Shown here: piece after piece, positions 11,629 through 22,949 of the stretch
How positions within the stretch are numbered: position 1 is the stretch's first letter
How the letters are laid out: every line of letters begins with the position of its first letter
Source: Sequoia sempervirens
Lineage: Eukaryota > Streptophyta > Pinopsida > Cupressales > Cupressaceae
Direction of reading: 5' to 3'
Assembly (NCBI GenBank): GCA_007258455.2
Contig: VDFB02193867.1
Span: forward strand, 568,097,469 to 568,161,468
Length of the DNA stretch: 64,000 nt
Program-made: the position numbers and the translations under genes
Notes under the pieces: generated by a model
The model's input: only the letters and a program-made list of their open reading frames with translations
Told to the model about the DNA's origin: nothing
Database searches by the model: none

Positions 11629-12483
11629 TTGACTATCTGCAACTCCTTCCACTAAGAGTTTGCATCAAAGTCTAAGATCATCTATTTGGTGGAGATTATT
11701 TGGCATTTGAAATTTGTTAAATTTCAAAGTTTTCATTATTGTTGATTTCTCCTATAGAAGAGGGGCAACAATTTTGAGTTGTAGGCCATGATTTATTTTG
11801 GGGTATTTCATCAAACTCTTTGTTCTAGCATTTGAAAATATCATGTGGTTACTGCTTAGAACTGTGTTTTATTTGGAAGCAATTATGTTGATGTTTGTTT
11901 CCTGTGCACCTTGCACAAGCTTATGTCATATTGTAGAGGTCACATTTTTTTCTTGATTGGCAAAATCATTCAGGGTTTCCATGACATCTTACATTCTACA
12001 CATCAGAGGATTGTTTGTTGCATTTAAGTGAGAATGAAGGAATTGAAGGCAGTAAAACTTATGTGCCAGTGTGAGTCTCCTCTATTTGAGTATCCCTCTA
12101 ATAGGCATGACTTTTTTTAAGGTCGTGAAACCTCTATTCTCAGGGGTGATTTGTGTGTAGATTTCACAAAACCCATGATTTTCATCAGAGGCCATGAATC
12201 CTTTGTTCCAAGCTATGATTTTGTAACTTTTTAAGGCTGTGAAATTTTTTTGAAGGCATTTTTGGTAATTGGTGCATCATTGTGCAAAGGGAAATTTTGT
12301 GGTGATTGGTGGTCTACATGTTTTTGTGCTCTCTAGGCTCGATGGATTTTTCTTGGGGTTGGCATGGAGATCAAGCAATGGACCCCATTAATTTTTGCAC
12401 CAAATCAAGTTTTTTAACCTTCTAATTCTTGTTTGGAGGTTTTTATAACTATCTTTGAAAATTTTAAATAATTATTAGTTATA

Positions 12484-13498
12484 ATGGTTTCTTTGGAGAA
12501 AGGGAACTTTAGGAAATGGAGTGATTTTATTCTCTCTCATCTTAGTGAGCATAATTAATTGCCATATTTTTTATAATGAAGTTCTCATTCCAGGAACATT
12601 TTGTGGGTATATTATTTGGAAAGGATATAGGGCTAAAGTCTTTAGAGTTATTTTTGAGCATATAAATGGTGAAATTTTGGAATCACCTATTCATTTTGAG
12701 TGCCCTTATGTTCTTTGAACTTACATTCAAGAATCCTATCGAGATCATGATACTCAACTATATCCCGATGATCCTCTTTCCAATACCAATGTGACTCTTT
12801 ATTCTTTAGAGAAGATAAACCATGCTTGTGATCCTTTAGAGGCTTTTGAGACTTCAAATAAGGTTGCAGTTACTTCAGAGGTTCTTGATTATTTTTCAAA
12901 GATAGTTGATCCACCTTCATTAAGTACTTCCATCATTCCTGAGCAATGATATTATCATTGTCTTCTTGATTGGGATTCCTATCTGTCGGACATTGGTTCA
13001 TTGTTCATGGAATTTCACATTTTAAACTTGGAAGGCACATTTGAAGGATTAATTTTCCTATTTGATGATAGTTGTGGTACAACTGTTGTCACTCCAACTT
13101 TGTCTTTAGAGAATGTTCAAAATAAGTTTCCATTGGTACCTTGTTTGTCACTTTCTATTGTGATTAGGCGTGTTTCTGACTGGTTTGTGGCATCATCTTC
13201 TAACATCTTAGCGACACATTAGAATATTTTAGAGACATTATCATCCTACATTTGGATTTCACTTACTAATTCCCATCCAAAATGGGAAGCATTCATGCAT
13301 TTTTACTTGGTTTATCTTCTTCCCAAAGGGAGAAATGTTATTTGTAGGCATTGGACTATGTTTTTCCTTCAAGCACTTACCATTTTTGTAGGACATTATT
13401 CATTATGGGGGGTCTATGTAGTCTCCTTATATCCTTCCTATGGGGGGATCATTGATTGTATATGCATGATGTATGTAGTCCTTGGGGGGTGTTATTGA
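12484..13498 (+). pseudogene. D1 gag-like protein with unknown C-terminal part, decayed
   Basis: Homologous along its length to the better preserved frame of D2 at 21978-22949. The N-terminus shows LEKGNFRKWSDFILSHL, like the start of Copia gag proteins. After frame breaks it continues with FEHINGEILESPIHFECPYVL and RDHDTQLYPDDPLSN, then DIGSLFMEFHILNLEG, LFDDSCGTTVVTPTLSLENV and FPLVPCLSLSIVI. Stops and at least two frame shifts lie at about 12560-12720 and 12945. The C-terminal half is not a family I recognise, but it is shared with D2 at the protein level. Presumed role: particle protein of the element. Confidence 0.65.
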
Positions 13499-13700
13499 GT
13501 CCTCCATCCATGCATATTGTTTTTCTTTTCTCTCTTTTGGAGAGGAGCTTTTTCCCACAAGGTTTTGTCTTATTCTCTATTTGTGGGAGATTGGATTGCA
13601 GTTTACGTTGTAAATGGGTACCTAACATGGCTATGCAGTCGAGACGCACATTGCATCTTGATATTACATAATAATCTCCCTATGTTTCACTTAAGAGGGG

Positions 13701-13961
13701 TGTTAGAGTAAATAGGATATTTACCTATTTAGGTTTTCTTAGGCATAATGCATTATATTTTATAGTGCAATTAATTAATTGGTAGTTTTTTTTTATTACA
13801 TTTTTACTAACTTTCCCCTTGCCCTTATAAGAAAGGGAAATGTACATTATTCTTCATATCTCAATTATTATTTACTCATTGGTGAAGGAGCTTTGCTTCT
13901 CTCATATTTGTGAAGGTTTATATTGCAAATTGTGCTCCCAGGAGGTGAATTTACACCAACA
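13701..13961 (+). repeat. 3' LTR of D1
   Basis: Starts TGTTAGAGTAAATAGG after TTAAGAGGGG and ends TTTACACCAACA; the partner LTR is at 11354-11617. The flank ATGCA matches ATACA before the 5' LTR. Confidence 0.85.
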
Positions 13962-14584
13962 ATGCATACAATAAATGATGATAGAGAGGGCATTCCATAA
14001 GTTAGGCGAAGGCCCAATAAATAATAATTGACAAAAACAACAAATGATAGCATGGATAATGTTACCTTAGGAATGAAATCCTTGTCAAAGTGATGTTCAC
14101 ACCATAATTTGCCACATTTTTTTCATGGATGCTTGAATTTATTGAAGACCTGCAAGAGGTTAGTCCATAAAACATAATAGATTACCATAGCTAGCATGTA
14201 GATGATAACTCTACATCTTCACAATAAGAGTATAGTAGTGCATTATTGATCATAATAGCTTCCAACATTCAAATAAGAATTTTTTTTTTATATATGCATA
14301 CAAATTGATCTTTTTTATTATAGGATGACTTGGGATCCTTTCGAAATCCCCAAGGACTAACACCTTGAAACTTTAAAATTTGAAATAGGTCACCTTTAGG
14401 TCAAGGGCTCCCTCAACCTTGATCAAGTGATTTTGGGCCAATTTGTTTTAGATGTCAGGGATTTTAAGATATTTTCTAAATCTAACCCCAAAATGAATAA
14501 ATCATTAATATAACTAATATTATAGGAAAAATAGGATTCAATATAGCATGAAATTGTTAAGATTAGTAACTTGATGATGCTACA

Positions 14585-14597
14585 TTTAGCTCCCAGT
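14585..14597 (-). other. Polypurine-like tract of G2
   Basis: The minus strand reads ACTGGGAGCTAAA before the LTR start TGTAGC. It resembles the AGTGGGGGCTAAA tract of G1 and GypA, differing at three positions. Confidence 0.55.
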
Positions 14598-15134
14598 TTA
14601 GTGATAGTATGATATTACATTCATGATCACACTAACAAAATAGATTTATTTATCAAAACATTAAAGAGGCAATATGACACAAAGTTGAGGGGTGTACAAG
14701 CCATGAACTTAGGATCCCATCAATCAACAATGTTAAGAAAAATATGAAGTAGATATAGCACATGCAAGACAAGACAAGATTTAATCATACATAAGGAATT
14801 CAATGATAAATAAATAGAGTATATATAAAAGCATACAGAAAGCATACATAAGGAAAATATGATGTATAAAAGGAATACACGAGTAAAACATCTAGAATAC
14901 ATGAAGAAAACACATCGAATACACAAAGAAAGTTCATGATATACACCTAAAGAAAACATACACAAGGAACATAAAACAAAAAATAATACACAAACCCTAA
15001 AGATTCAAGTTAGAAAGGTAAAGAGACCTCGATATGTAATGTTTTCTCAATTACCAAGCATCATCCATCAAATGAAAAACATACACATCTAAAATGTTGA
15101 AATGACAAATAAAAGTTCTCATGAGATACATAGA
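14598..15134 (-). other. A-rich 3' internal region of G2
   Basis: No gene supported. Between about 14740 and 15000 there are loosely repeated ACATACA / AAGGAA motifs, low-complexity rather than a clean tandem array. Confidence 0.4.
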
Positions 15135-15345
15135 TCTATTTGCTAGAAAGTTCTGTTATACTAAGTGTCTATGTAAAATTGATAAATGATGGGTCTCATA
15201 AGGCTAGAAAGTTGTATTCAACTGGGTTACTCATGAGACACATGGCTCCACTAGCTAAAAAGTTGTGTTATACCAGGTGGTCATGTAAAATACACAAATT
15301 TACATGCTTAGAAAGCTTTGTTATGTTAGGTTTGTAGATTGTCAT
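15135..15345. repeat. Degenerate ~55-bp tandem repeat, four units
   Basis: Units carry CTAGAAAGTTGTGTTATAC-like cores followed by GTCATGTAAAAT-like ends, starting near 15144, 15202, 15254 and 15307. Spacing is 52-58 bases, with clear divergence between units. Confidence 0.55.
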
Positions 15346-15839
15346 GGTTTGTTAATCATGGCTCAGGGAGTGCATAAATTTTTAATGTCATGAGGGATAA
15401 ATTGATATCCATGACTTGGGGGAATTATAAATAACGCCACCTCCAAGGGGGCATATCAATAAGTCAAAGCTCACAGGACACCAATGTGTAGATATATGAA
15501 ATGGATAGGGTGATATGGCCCCTCTTAAAATATTAGCATACTTGCTATGCTAATATTTTAAGGAAAATAAAAAGGAAGATAGTATCCTCAAGAAGGATGC
15601 ATACCTCCACAACTAGCTATCCTTTAAACCCCCCAAGTGTATAGGCAAGGACAAGCACGCTAGAGACTATTGTGTTACCACCATAGATGAAATATGATAG
15701 AATATAAGATTGTACCACCATGAATGGAAATGAGTAAACACATGGAGCTACAAAGTCCAATAGTGAATAAAAACACCTAGAAGAGAGCTTATACTTTAGA
15801 TTGAATAGGTGCATCAACACATGGAAGAGCAATAACTCC

Positions 15840-16781
15840 AAAAACAAAAAGTTGTTATATTTTATTGCTCAAGGCCTAACATTCATTGGTAGGATGACTG
15901 TGCATTTAATGATATTCCCAAAAAGAATGATTTACTTGATTATGTTTTTGAAACTTCTTATGTGTTAGAGGAGGAAAACTAATCAAATGGGCTTTGATAA
16001 TCCTTGAAAAAATATTCTCTTACTCAGATAGAGGATAAGGAGTAGGAAACACCCCGTATTCTCTTACTCAGATAGAGGATAAGGAGTAGGAAACACCCCG
16101 TTCTTTTATAAAGAAAAGTTTTCATTCTTACCATTGGAGGTTATAAATATAGTATATGATGGAATATGTAATGAAGATGAAGGAGAAGGTTGAAATCCTA
16201 AACCCATTTTACTAAACCATGGTGTAAAATTCACATTATCCGTGAATCCTTGTCCCATGTTCTCATTATATCTAATTTTAGAAAAAAACTTTAAATCAAA
16301 GCTCATAATATTCTTTCAAATTAGATGGGGGAGGAGAAGTCTTATTTAAATTATTATGAGAAAAATTTATTGGAGATTTGATAGATATTGCTGAGACATA
16401 AGGGATAAAAGCTAAAGAGTCGCCATGGACATCATGGGATGATGATATTTTTGGATTTATTGACATAGAAGGAATAGAAGATTGCAAAAATGAAAAAAAA
16501 GATTTCTTAGGTTTATATTATGATATTTTTTACTCTCTCATAAATAAGCGTGTAAAATATTATGAACCCAAATCATCATTGAAACATTTGTTTAAATATG
16601 AAGCATTATTTGGATCATTGTCATTGTTTGAAAGAGTTGTAATGTTGATATGATATTGTGTCGATTTCTTGGTCTTTGATGGTAAAATTTTATATTCTCT
16701 GGATAAAAGTAATTGTAAAATATAACAAACACTAATCATTTCCAAAGATTTAATTCATATTATCGTTATCATTAGAGAGGA
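15840..16781 (-). pseudogene. G2 C-terminal gag-type zinc-knuckle-like region, decayed
   Basis: Minus-strand reading near 16010-15850 gives IFSRIIKAHLISFPPLTHKK and, further on, MHSHPTNEC followed by ALSNKI. These match GIFSRLLQDHLITLPLRTHK, VHGHSTNEC and THKI in GypA at 57.8-57.95 kb, a Gypsy-type HxxxHxxxxC knuckle relative. Upstream (16760-16300) are three open stretches broken by stops (for example SIPSMSINPKISSSHDVHGD) with no family that I recognise. The M1 copy 2 element cuts the right side. It lies after the protease in the element's own direction, an unusual order also seen in GypA. Confidence 0.6.
16013..16100. repeat. Exact 44-bp tandem duplication
   Basis: Two adjacent identical 44-base units (16013-16056 and 16057-16100), each starting TATTCTCTTACTCAG and ending GAAACACCCCG. 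The identity implies a recent slippage or repair event in the old element. Confidence 0.9.
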
Positions 16782-17575
16782 GGTATGTGTAGGATCATCA
16801 TGGAAAAAATAGGCCCTTAAGTGGCAAATTTTTTAGAAAAATCAGAGTTAGACAACTTGACGTAAAAATTTGAATAAGTTATCTATATTATTTCAAAAAT
16901 ATGTAAGAATAGAATCTAGAGAAAATTGAATGTATTTTCTAAACTACTGTGTTTTTTTTTTTTTTAAATCTATTTGGTGAAAATTTGAAATTTCAATGTA
17001 GTAGCACTTAAATTTGGGGTAAAAAATAAGAAGTAGGTGTTTTATTTGACCTCCTAACCACAATAAAATGATAATATTTTTTTATAAGATCTTAAATATA
17101 AGTAGAGGACTGTGTCCTGATGTGATGCATATTTTTTGTAAATTTTTTTCCAATTAAATCATTAATTATGAATTTTTTATTACAACTTTTAAAAAATATA
17201 AAAACTCATATGTCTAACCACCTTAACTTGGTAAAAAATTCATGAAATTAATTTTTTTTTTTTAATCCTATAGTATGAAGCATAGAATGTGACACATGTT
17301 TCATATTCAAAAAATGCGATACCATTTGAAATTTATAGATTTTTTTCAATCAACCTATCAATCAGGACTCTAGTCGTAATTCAAATAGAAAATGAATAAT
17401 AATTATTTATTAAATTCAAAGTAAAGCATAATTTATATTGATGGAAAGCTAAGAATCTCCTTTAAAAACCCTTTTCATTTTATCAATTTTGGATAACAAA
17501 AATTCATTAGCCACATACCCTACAAATACCCATCATATCGTCACTTTTTGGCCCATCATGATCCTACACATACCC
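16782..17575. mobile_element. Non-autonomous TIR DNA transposon M1, copy 2
   Basis: Homologous from end to end with 2892-3666. It starts GGTATGTGTAGGATCATCAT and ends ATGATCCTACACATACCC. No coding capacity. It sits inside the G2 internal region, between the protease remnant and the knuckle-like region. I could not define a clean target duplication (flanks AGAGAGGA / AGAGTAAT). Confidence 0.75.
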
Positions 17576-17875
17576 AGAGTAATGGTTCAAATTTTTAAGA
17601 TGGAATAAAAGTAGTAAGAGAATTGGAAATGTTATGTTTAAATTTGACTTGTACATAAATTTTTGGATTTTCTTAAATTACCATATAAAACTTGCTATCA
17701 TATTCGTACTTTATCACACGGTGAAGAGTATATGAGACTCCCTTCTATGCATGAATTCATGGTCTACCAAGACGAAGATTATATGATAAAGAATCTAACA
17801 TGCAATGGATAAGGGTGGGAAAATTCATGGGTCCTACCTTAATGGGTGGTGTGATTGTACCTACTATTTACCTAT
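17576..17875 (-). pseudogene. G2 retropepsin, C-terminal half
   Basis: The minus strand gives VGTITPPIKVGPMNFPTLIH and then LSYNLRLGRP followed by GVSYTLHRV. This parallels GypA at 56.8-56.93 kb (LGAITLPIIVGVVTLQTLIH, LLYNLRLGKPW, AVPSTLHHI). The segment is the second half of an aspartic protease of the Gypsy type. Its first half lies beyond the solo LTR at 19677 onward, so the LTR inserted into the protease. Stops are present; inactive. Confidence 0.75.
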
Positions 17876-18452
17876 TGTGCAGTAGAAAAAAGTACCATTT
17901 GCTCGACATGGGAATAATTCATGATAAATTGAACTTAATGAGTCCTTGATTAAGGTGTTGTGAGGAATTTTATGCATCCACACTAGGTCTTGGATCCTTG
18001 CAAATTGAATAACATGCTTTTAACGATGTCTTGTAAAGGTGTTCTAAAGTCTTGTAAAGGAATTTCACGCTTTTCTAGACTTTATTAACCTATTTCTCCC
18101 TAATTCAACATTATAAAATGTTTTTAATAGCATTATCACATCAATATAGAAGGATTATAAGTTAAACTTAATGATAAACTAGTGTTGTAATGTGTCTTGC
18201 ACATTCACATTGGTTCTTGTGCCTTCCTAGGCTATGTGGACCTCATTTTAGTGTTGTGAAGTGTATTTAATCATACTTTCACATTGATTTTTGTTTCCCA
18301 ATCCCTATTTGATATTCACATCATCACTAATAGTCCCATATTAACCCATATTGTGCATCCCAAGGCCCAAATTGATTAAATGCCTGATAAGGTTACATTT
18401 TAGACCTTATTTCCTTATCTCTTGGCATCTGAGTTGTAAAATTGGCCCCTAT

Positions 18453-18528
18453 GGGACCCATTCACCATGCATGGTGAATTAGTCCCATCCAAGTGGGACC
18501 CATTCACCATGTGTGGAAAATGAGTCCC
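18453..18528. promoter_or_regulatory. Paired imperfect palindromes in the LTR (first pair)
   Basis: Two neighbouring inverted repeats of the form GGGACCCATTCACC / GGTGAATTAGTCCC, 34 bases each, with a short loop. Every related LTR in the window has the same pair here and another pair about 700 bases further on. They may be protein-binding palindromes or RNA hairpins; which one cannot be told from sequence alone. Confidence 0.6.
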
Positions 18529-19171
18529 ATTTGGCTCAATTTTGACCTTTGAGTGAGAAAAAAGTTAAATTTAAGTTTAATATTGCTTCATGTCAACCTG
18601 TGATGAGGTATTAATGGGTAAAATAGGTGAATTGACTATAAAAGAACCTCTCTAAACTCATTTTTACATCCACCTACTTAATTCACATATTCATCCACCA
18701 ATCTTTCATCTCAAGTAAAGCAACTTAGGGTTTTATCATTGCAAGACATCAAGAAAGCTCCTAATAACATTCAAGGGCTGAATCTTTCTCCATTGCACTA
18801 TAGAAATCCAAGATCAACATCATGGAAAGGTAATATATTCCATGATTTCATATTTCATTCTATTCTTTCATCATTTTGGTTTAATTACGTAAATAGGGTT
18901 TGACCAAGGCAAACCCCCATGCCCTAACATTCAACATTTCTTCTTCTCTTCTTGTGTGTTTGAAGATTTAGGTCCCTTGGAAGCTTAGAAATCATTGAAG
19001 ATCAAGTTGCAAATTTTTTCAAGTATTCTCCTAATTCAACAAGTCAAAATATCAACAAAAACTCATTTTTAGACCTGTAAATCAGACTTTCAGAAGCAGA
19101 CACCTATAGGAAGTCAAAGTATAGATCGGAAGCTTTGGAATCCACCTTTGAAAATATAGAAATTCAAAAGT

Positions 19172-19319
19172 GGACTCATCCACCATGGGTGGTGAATGAG
19201 TCCCATTTCTAGTTCAGTTTTTTGTTTTCTACATTTTCTAACACCCTTTTGACAAAAATAGGTTTCAGCTCAGTTTACCAGAACTGGGATTGATTCGCTC
19301 AGAATGGCGAATGAGTCCC
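19172..19319. promoter_or_regulatory. Paired imperfect palindromes in the LTR (second pair)
   Basis: GGACTCATCCACC / GGTGAATGAGTCCC at 19172-19204 and GGGATTGATTCGC / GGCGAATGAGTCCC at 19286-19319. They are separated by about 80 bases. The fourth is the weakest in each LTR, mainly in its left arm. Confidence 0.55.
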
Positions 19320-19676
19320 TCTAGGCCTAAAAATCACTATCAACGGTGTTTCAGAAGCATTTTTCAGTCTCCTTCAATCCTTCAAGTGCACACTTTAATT
19401 TTCATTCATTTCTATTTAGCTTTGCATTTGTTTCTAGTTCATTGTTGCATTACACAATGTGTTTTCAAACACAACTTGTTTCTTAGGTTTTGCATTCATA
19501 TTTGATCAATTTCATAGCTTAATTGTATTTAATTCACTTCATTTAGCTAAGATAACATCACACATAACATAATTTTAATGAACCCTTTAGCATTTTTTGC
19601 CCTACCTCTCTCCTTTTAGGTGAAAAACCCTAGAAGAGCTAGAGAAGTGCATTGGTGCCAAAAAATCTATAGTTCA

Positions 19677-20138
19677 CCTACCAACATTATCAAATCCACA
19701 TATAGAAAGATCATCAAGCTTTATGAGAGAGTTATCAACACCAAGTTTGTATAAAAGGTCAATGCTACAAAAATTAAGCCCTGATCCATTATCAATTAGA
19801 GTATGCCTAATTCCATTATTATTAACAATGATATAAATAATTAGAGCATAATATTGGTTTTGGATGTTATGAGGAGGTAATTCATGTTGAGGGAATGTAA
19901 TATCTAAATTTTTTTCCTAGATACATTAAAACATGGATGCTACATATTTCTATCGAAGAGAGAATGGCACCACTATCTTCTATAACACCTCTTGTAACAT
20001 CTCTTGGTATGTAGGTGAATTTTAATTAAGTTCCGAAGAGATATATTAGCTAGATTATTATGATTTTTCTTAACAATATCATACTCTTTGCTCTTATTTT
20101 GAGGAGGATGAAGCACGTAGGGGAGAGATATGGTTGAT
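19677..20138 (-). pseudogene. G2 retropepsin, active-site half
   Basis: The minus strand gives LLIDNGSGLNFCSIDLLYKL followed by GVDNSLIKLDDLSICGFDNV. The GypA counterpart is LIDNGSTLNVCSVNLLDRL with GFDN. The catalytic aspartate sits in DNGS, the Gypsy version of the D-S/T-G motif (here D-N-G). The frame runs to the solo LTR at 19676 and resumes at 17875. The 5' side is cut at 20138 by D2. Role before decay: cleavage of the element polyprotein. Confidence 0.75.
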
Positions 20139-20358
20139 TGTTAGTGTACTAAGTTTATTTAGGGATAATTATCGTAGTGGTTTTATTTCCCATATCAGCT
20201 ATCACCTTTTTCACCACTTTAAAAATACTATACCATGTGTAATTAAATCATCTCATTTATTCACTCTTTTTATGGTGAAATAGCCTGTGTGCTTCTCTTG
20301 TTTTCCATGAAGGTTATTTTTTGTAGATGGTGCTCCTAGGAGGTGGATGACACCAACA
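20139..20358 (+). repeat. 5' LTR of D2
   Basis: TGTTAGTGTACTAAG to GATGACACCAACA. Directly followed by TGGTATCAGA. Confidence 0.85.
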
Positions 20359-20368
20359 TGGTATCAGA
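20359..20368 (+). other. Primer-binding site of D2
   Basis: TGGTATCAGA, the initiator tRNA-Met type, adjoining the LTR end. Confidence 0.85.
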
Positions 20369-21977
20369 TCCAACCATTATGCTATCCTTCCTTTTGAGAG
20401 TTTTCATTGCATAGTGTTGAGATCACTATTTTCTAAATATATTCAAAAGAATGTTCATCTTTTATTATTTCCATTCTTTTTTCTATTGAATCTTCTTGAA
20501 GGTTGTCATTAATTTCTAGAGGTGTTTGAAGTTGCATTCGATTTGTTGATTGGAAGGTGCAATGATTCGTCATATAGAAGGTGATCTACTCAATAGAGGG
20601 GAATTTTATGAATTGCTCGAAGACCAAGCATCATTCCCAGGAAGCAATGAAATCCAGCAAAGGCATTTTTTTTACTTGTTCAAGGAGGGATTTTCAAGAG
20701 TGGCCATCCTGTGAATCTGTTTGAGGGCTCATTTTTTTTGTGGAAGAATTGTGATTTTTTAATTGGAAGGAAATGATTCAAAAGTTTGGAGGCACATTTT
20801 TCTTCTGTTGGAGGTTGCTACTTCATCAAATTAGAGATTTTCTACTCAGGAGGTGATTTCATGGCTATGTAGAGGGAACATTTTTCTACTCTAAGGACAT
20901 GCATTCATTCACAAGGGAAAACTATATTGATGGTGTTTGAATTACAAAAGGCTACAAAAATGAATTCTAAAGAGTCCTGATAAAGGTCTTGGCTTAGAAT
21001 TCCCTTCATCCTCTCATAGGCATTGTTTGTCTCCATTAAATCGTTGACTACATTTGCATGAAAAGTTTCTAAGATCAATCTAGTGTATCAACTGTAGAGT
21101 GAGAAATTTCTAGCGTAAAAGCATGAAAGCTTGCTAGGTATCTTCTATATTATCTATTCAATTAATTATTGTACAAAAATGCACCAAATTTGATAGAGGC
21201 ATGACTTTGATCCTCATTTGAAAGGCCAGATTTGATATCATTTCTTCACTTGCCATTTTTTTTGTAAAGGTTGTTATTTTGTTTGTCTATTAAAGGCCAC
21301 AATAAACTATTGTTGCTATGATTTGCATCTAGGGAGTCATCATTTGAAACTTGTTGAAGGCACTTGAGGAAACATTTTTTCTTTTCTCTTGGAGGCATTT
21401 GTGGAAATCAATTTTGTGAGACTCGTGGTGAATACGGAGAGGAAGCATTTTTTTGCATTGGCTAAGGCATTTCATTCTCTCTATGGAGTTCATTTCCTTG
21501 TTCATTGGAGTCATTTTTTATATACTTTATAAAATTTCCAACATAAATAATTGATTTTATTTTTTTTGTGCAAATGGAAGTGGAGGTGCGCCCCTTGTGT
21601 TTGAAGTTGTCTTTGGTAAGAATTATCCCACATCGACAACGTGAGATATTCTTTTCCTCTTTAAATAGAGTTGTAGTGCAACTAGTTGTTGTGAGAAAAT
21701 CTCACAAGATATCTTCTTTGTGGTGATTGGTTTTGTTGTGCTTTTTGGTGTTGCTTGGTGAGTTGATTTGAGATCCGGCTTGGTGATTTTTTGTGAGAAA
21801 CCAATAAGGTGTTTAATTTTTTGCTCAATTTTTTTCAGATTCTCAACCAATTTTTTTGTATTATTGCTTCCTGAAGTATTTTGGGAAGGCTTCATTTGTA
21901 GTATTTGGGAGTTTCTAATTATTTATGGAGACTTGTCATAGTTCATTATGAGGTTTTCATTTCATCCTGTTGTGATT

Positions 21978-22949
21978 ATGTTGAAAAGGGGAAACTATAA
22001 AAAATGGAGGGACGGTATCATAAAACATCTCAAATGGATTCATTTGTTGCCACATTCATAGAATATTGTTCCCCTCCCTGGTACTGATAGTAAGAAATTT
22101 CCATGGAATTGCAAAAGGGATCATGTCCTAGGAGTAATTTCAATCCATATTGATGATGCCACTTTGAATGCTATTGATCATTTTGAGTGTCCTCATATTC
22201 TTTGGACTAAAATTTGGGAAATACATGGAGATCATGATACTCAGCTATTCCCAGATGATCTTGTTTCAAATTGTCTTGTGCCTTTTCATTTTTCAAACAA
22301 GATACCCTATGATAATTCTACTATGCAGGAGTTTGAAGTTTTGGAATACTTTAAGTCTTCATATGAGGATGACAAGGGTTCTTCAGATTCTCCTTCTTCT
22401 CCATCAGGGATAATTGATGTACCTTCACCTTCAATGATTCATTATGCAGAGTCATTGATTGAGGCTCCTATCATTCATGTTCAACAAGACCATTCATCTT
22501 GTGTTGATGATTCATTGAGCACATCTAGTGATTCATCACAAATAGTATCTAATTTTCTTCCTAATTGTGATTCCTATTTTCTAGACATTGGTTCATTGTT
22601 CATGGTATCTCACATTTTAGATTTAGAGAACATATTTGAGGGTATATCCCTCCTATTTGATGATAGTTGTGGTACAACTATTGTCACCCCATCTCAATCT
22701 TTGGAGAATGTTCAGAATCAGTTTCCAGTGGTACCTTGTTTGTCACCTCCTATTGTGATTGGGCATGTTCCTGATTGGTTTGCAACATCATCTTTCAATG
22801 TTTTGGTGACACATGAGTGGATTTCAGAGACATCATCATACATCTTCATTATTCCTTCTTTCATTTCCTATCTGGAATGGGAAGAGTACCTGCATTTGTA
22901 TTTTGTTTTGTTTCTTCCAAAAGGGAGACAAGTTCTTTGTCAACATTGA
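21978..22949 (+). CDS. D2 gag-like protein with unknown C-terminal domain, one internal stop
   Basis: In the frame starting ATG 21978 the product would have about 323 residues with a single TAG at 22059. From about 22062 to 22946 the frame is open, with the longest uninterrupted part from Met at 22164. The N-terminus (LKRGNYKKWRDGIIKHL, HVLGVISIHIDDATLNAI, LWTKIWEIHGDHDTQ) has the look of Copia gag proteins. Residues from about 90 onward are serine- and acid-rich, then conserved blocks follow: DIGSLFMVSHILDLEN, LLFDDSCGTTIVTPSQSLEN, PVVPCLSPPIVIGHVPDWF. Those blocks recur in D1. I do not know their function. The expected role is particle formation for an element that borrows enzymes from an autonomous partner. 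Confidence 0.65.

Larger units (their letters stand above)
11354..13961 (+). mobile_element. D1: gag-only LTR retrotransposon (TR-GAG-like)
   Basis: A 2.6-kb element with a complete frame: two LTRs of 264 and 261 bp, a tRNA-Met primer site after the first, a purine-rich TTAAGAGGGG before the second, and target duplication ATACA/ATGCA (four of five bases). The internal part has one gag-like reading frame and no protease, integrase or RT. This matches the published idea of short terminal-repeat elements that keep only gag (TR-GAG). It is inserted in the G2 3' LTR and is older-looking than its relative D2. Confidence 0.8.
10860..14584 (-). repeat. 3' LTR of minus-strand element G2 (LTR-B type), split by D1
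   Basis: On the minus strand it begins TGTAGCATCATCAAG straight after a polypurine-like GGGAGCTAAA. Stretches match the 24.8-28.0 kb repeat, for example TTTCCTAAGTCAAACCCTAT at about 11310 and 26410. The distance from LTR start to that shared block is about 700 bases in both once the D1 insert here and the retroposon there are removed. The inner limit near 10860 is uncertain. Confidence 0.5.
17876..19676 (+). repeat. Solo LTR of the A group
   Basis: An 1801-bp LTR starting TGTGCAGTAGAAAAAAG and ending AATCTATAGTTCA. It has no internal region and is flanked by CCTAT (17871-17875) and CCTAC (19677-19681), a near-perfect 5-bp target duplication. That is the mark of LTR-LTR recombination after insertion. 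It carries four palindromes, at 18453-18486, 18495-18528, 19172-19204 and 19286-19319. It splits the protease of G2 in the opposite orientation. Short open frames inside it are not genes. Confidence 0.9.

Noticed and set aside
13449..13711. Several overlapping short open frames on both strands near the D1 3' end
   Set aside because: They overlap a conserved non-coding block and the polypurine tract; none has a motif.
22168..22413. 81-codon open frame overlapping the D2 gag-like frame
   Set aside because: Shadow frame; protein conservation with D1 is in the other frame.
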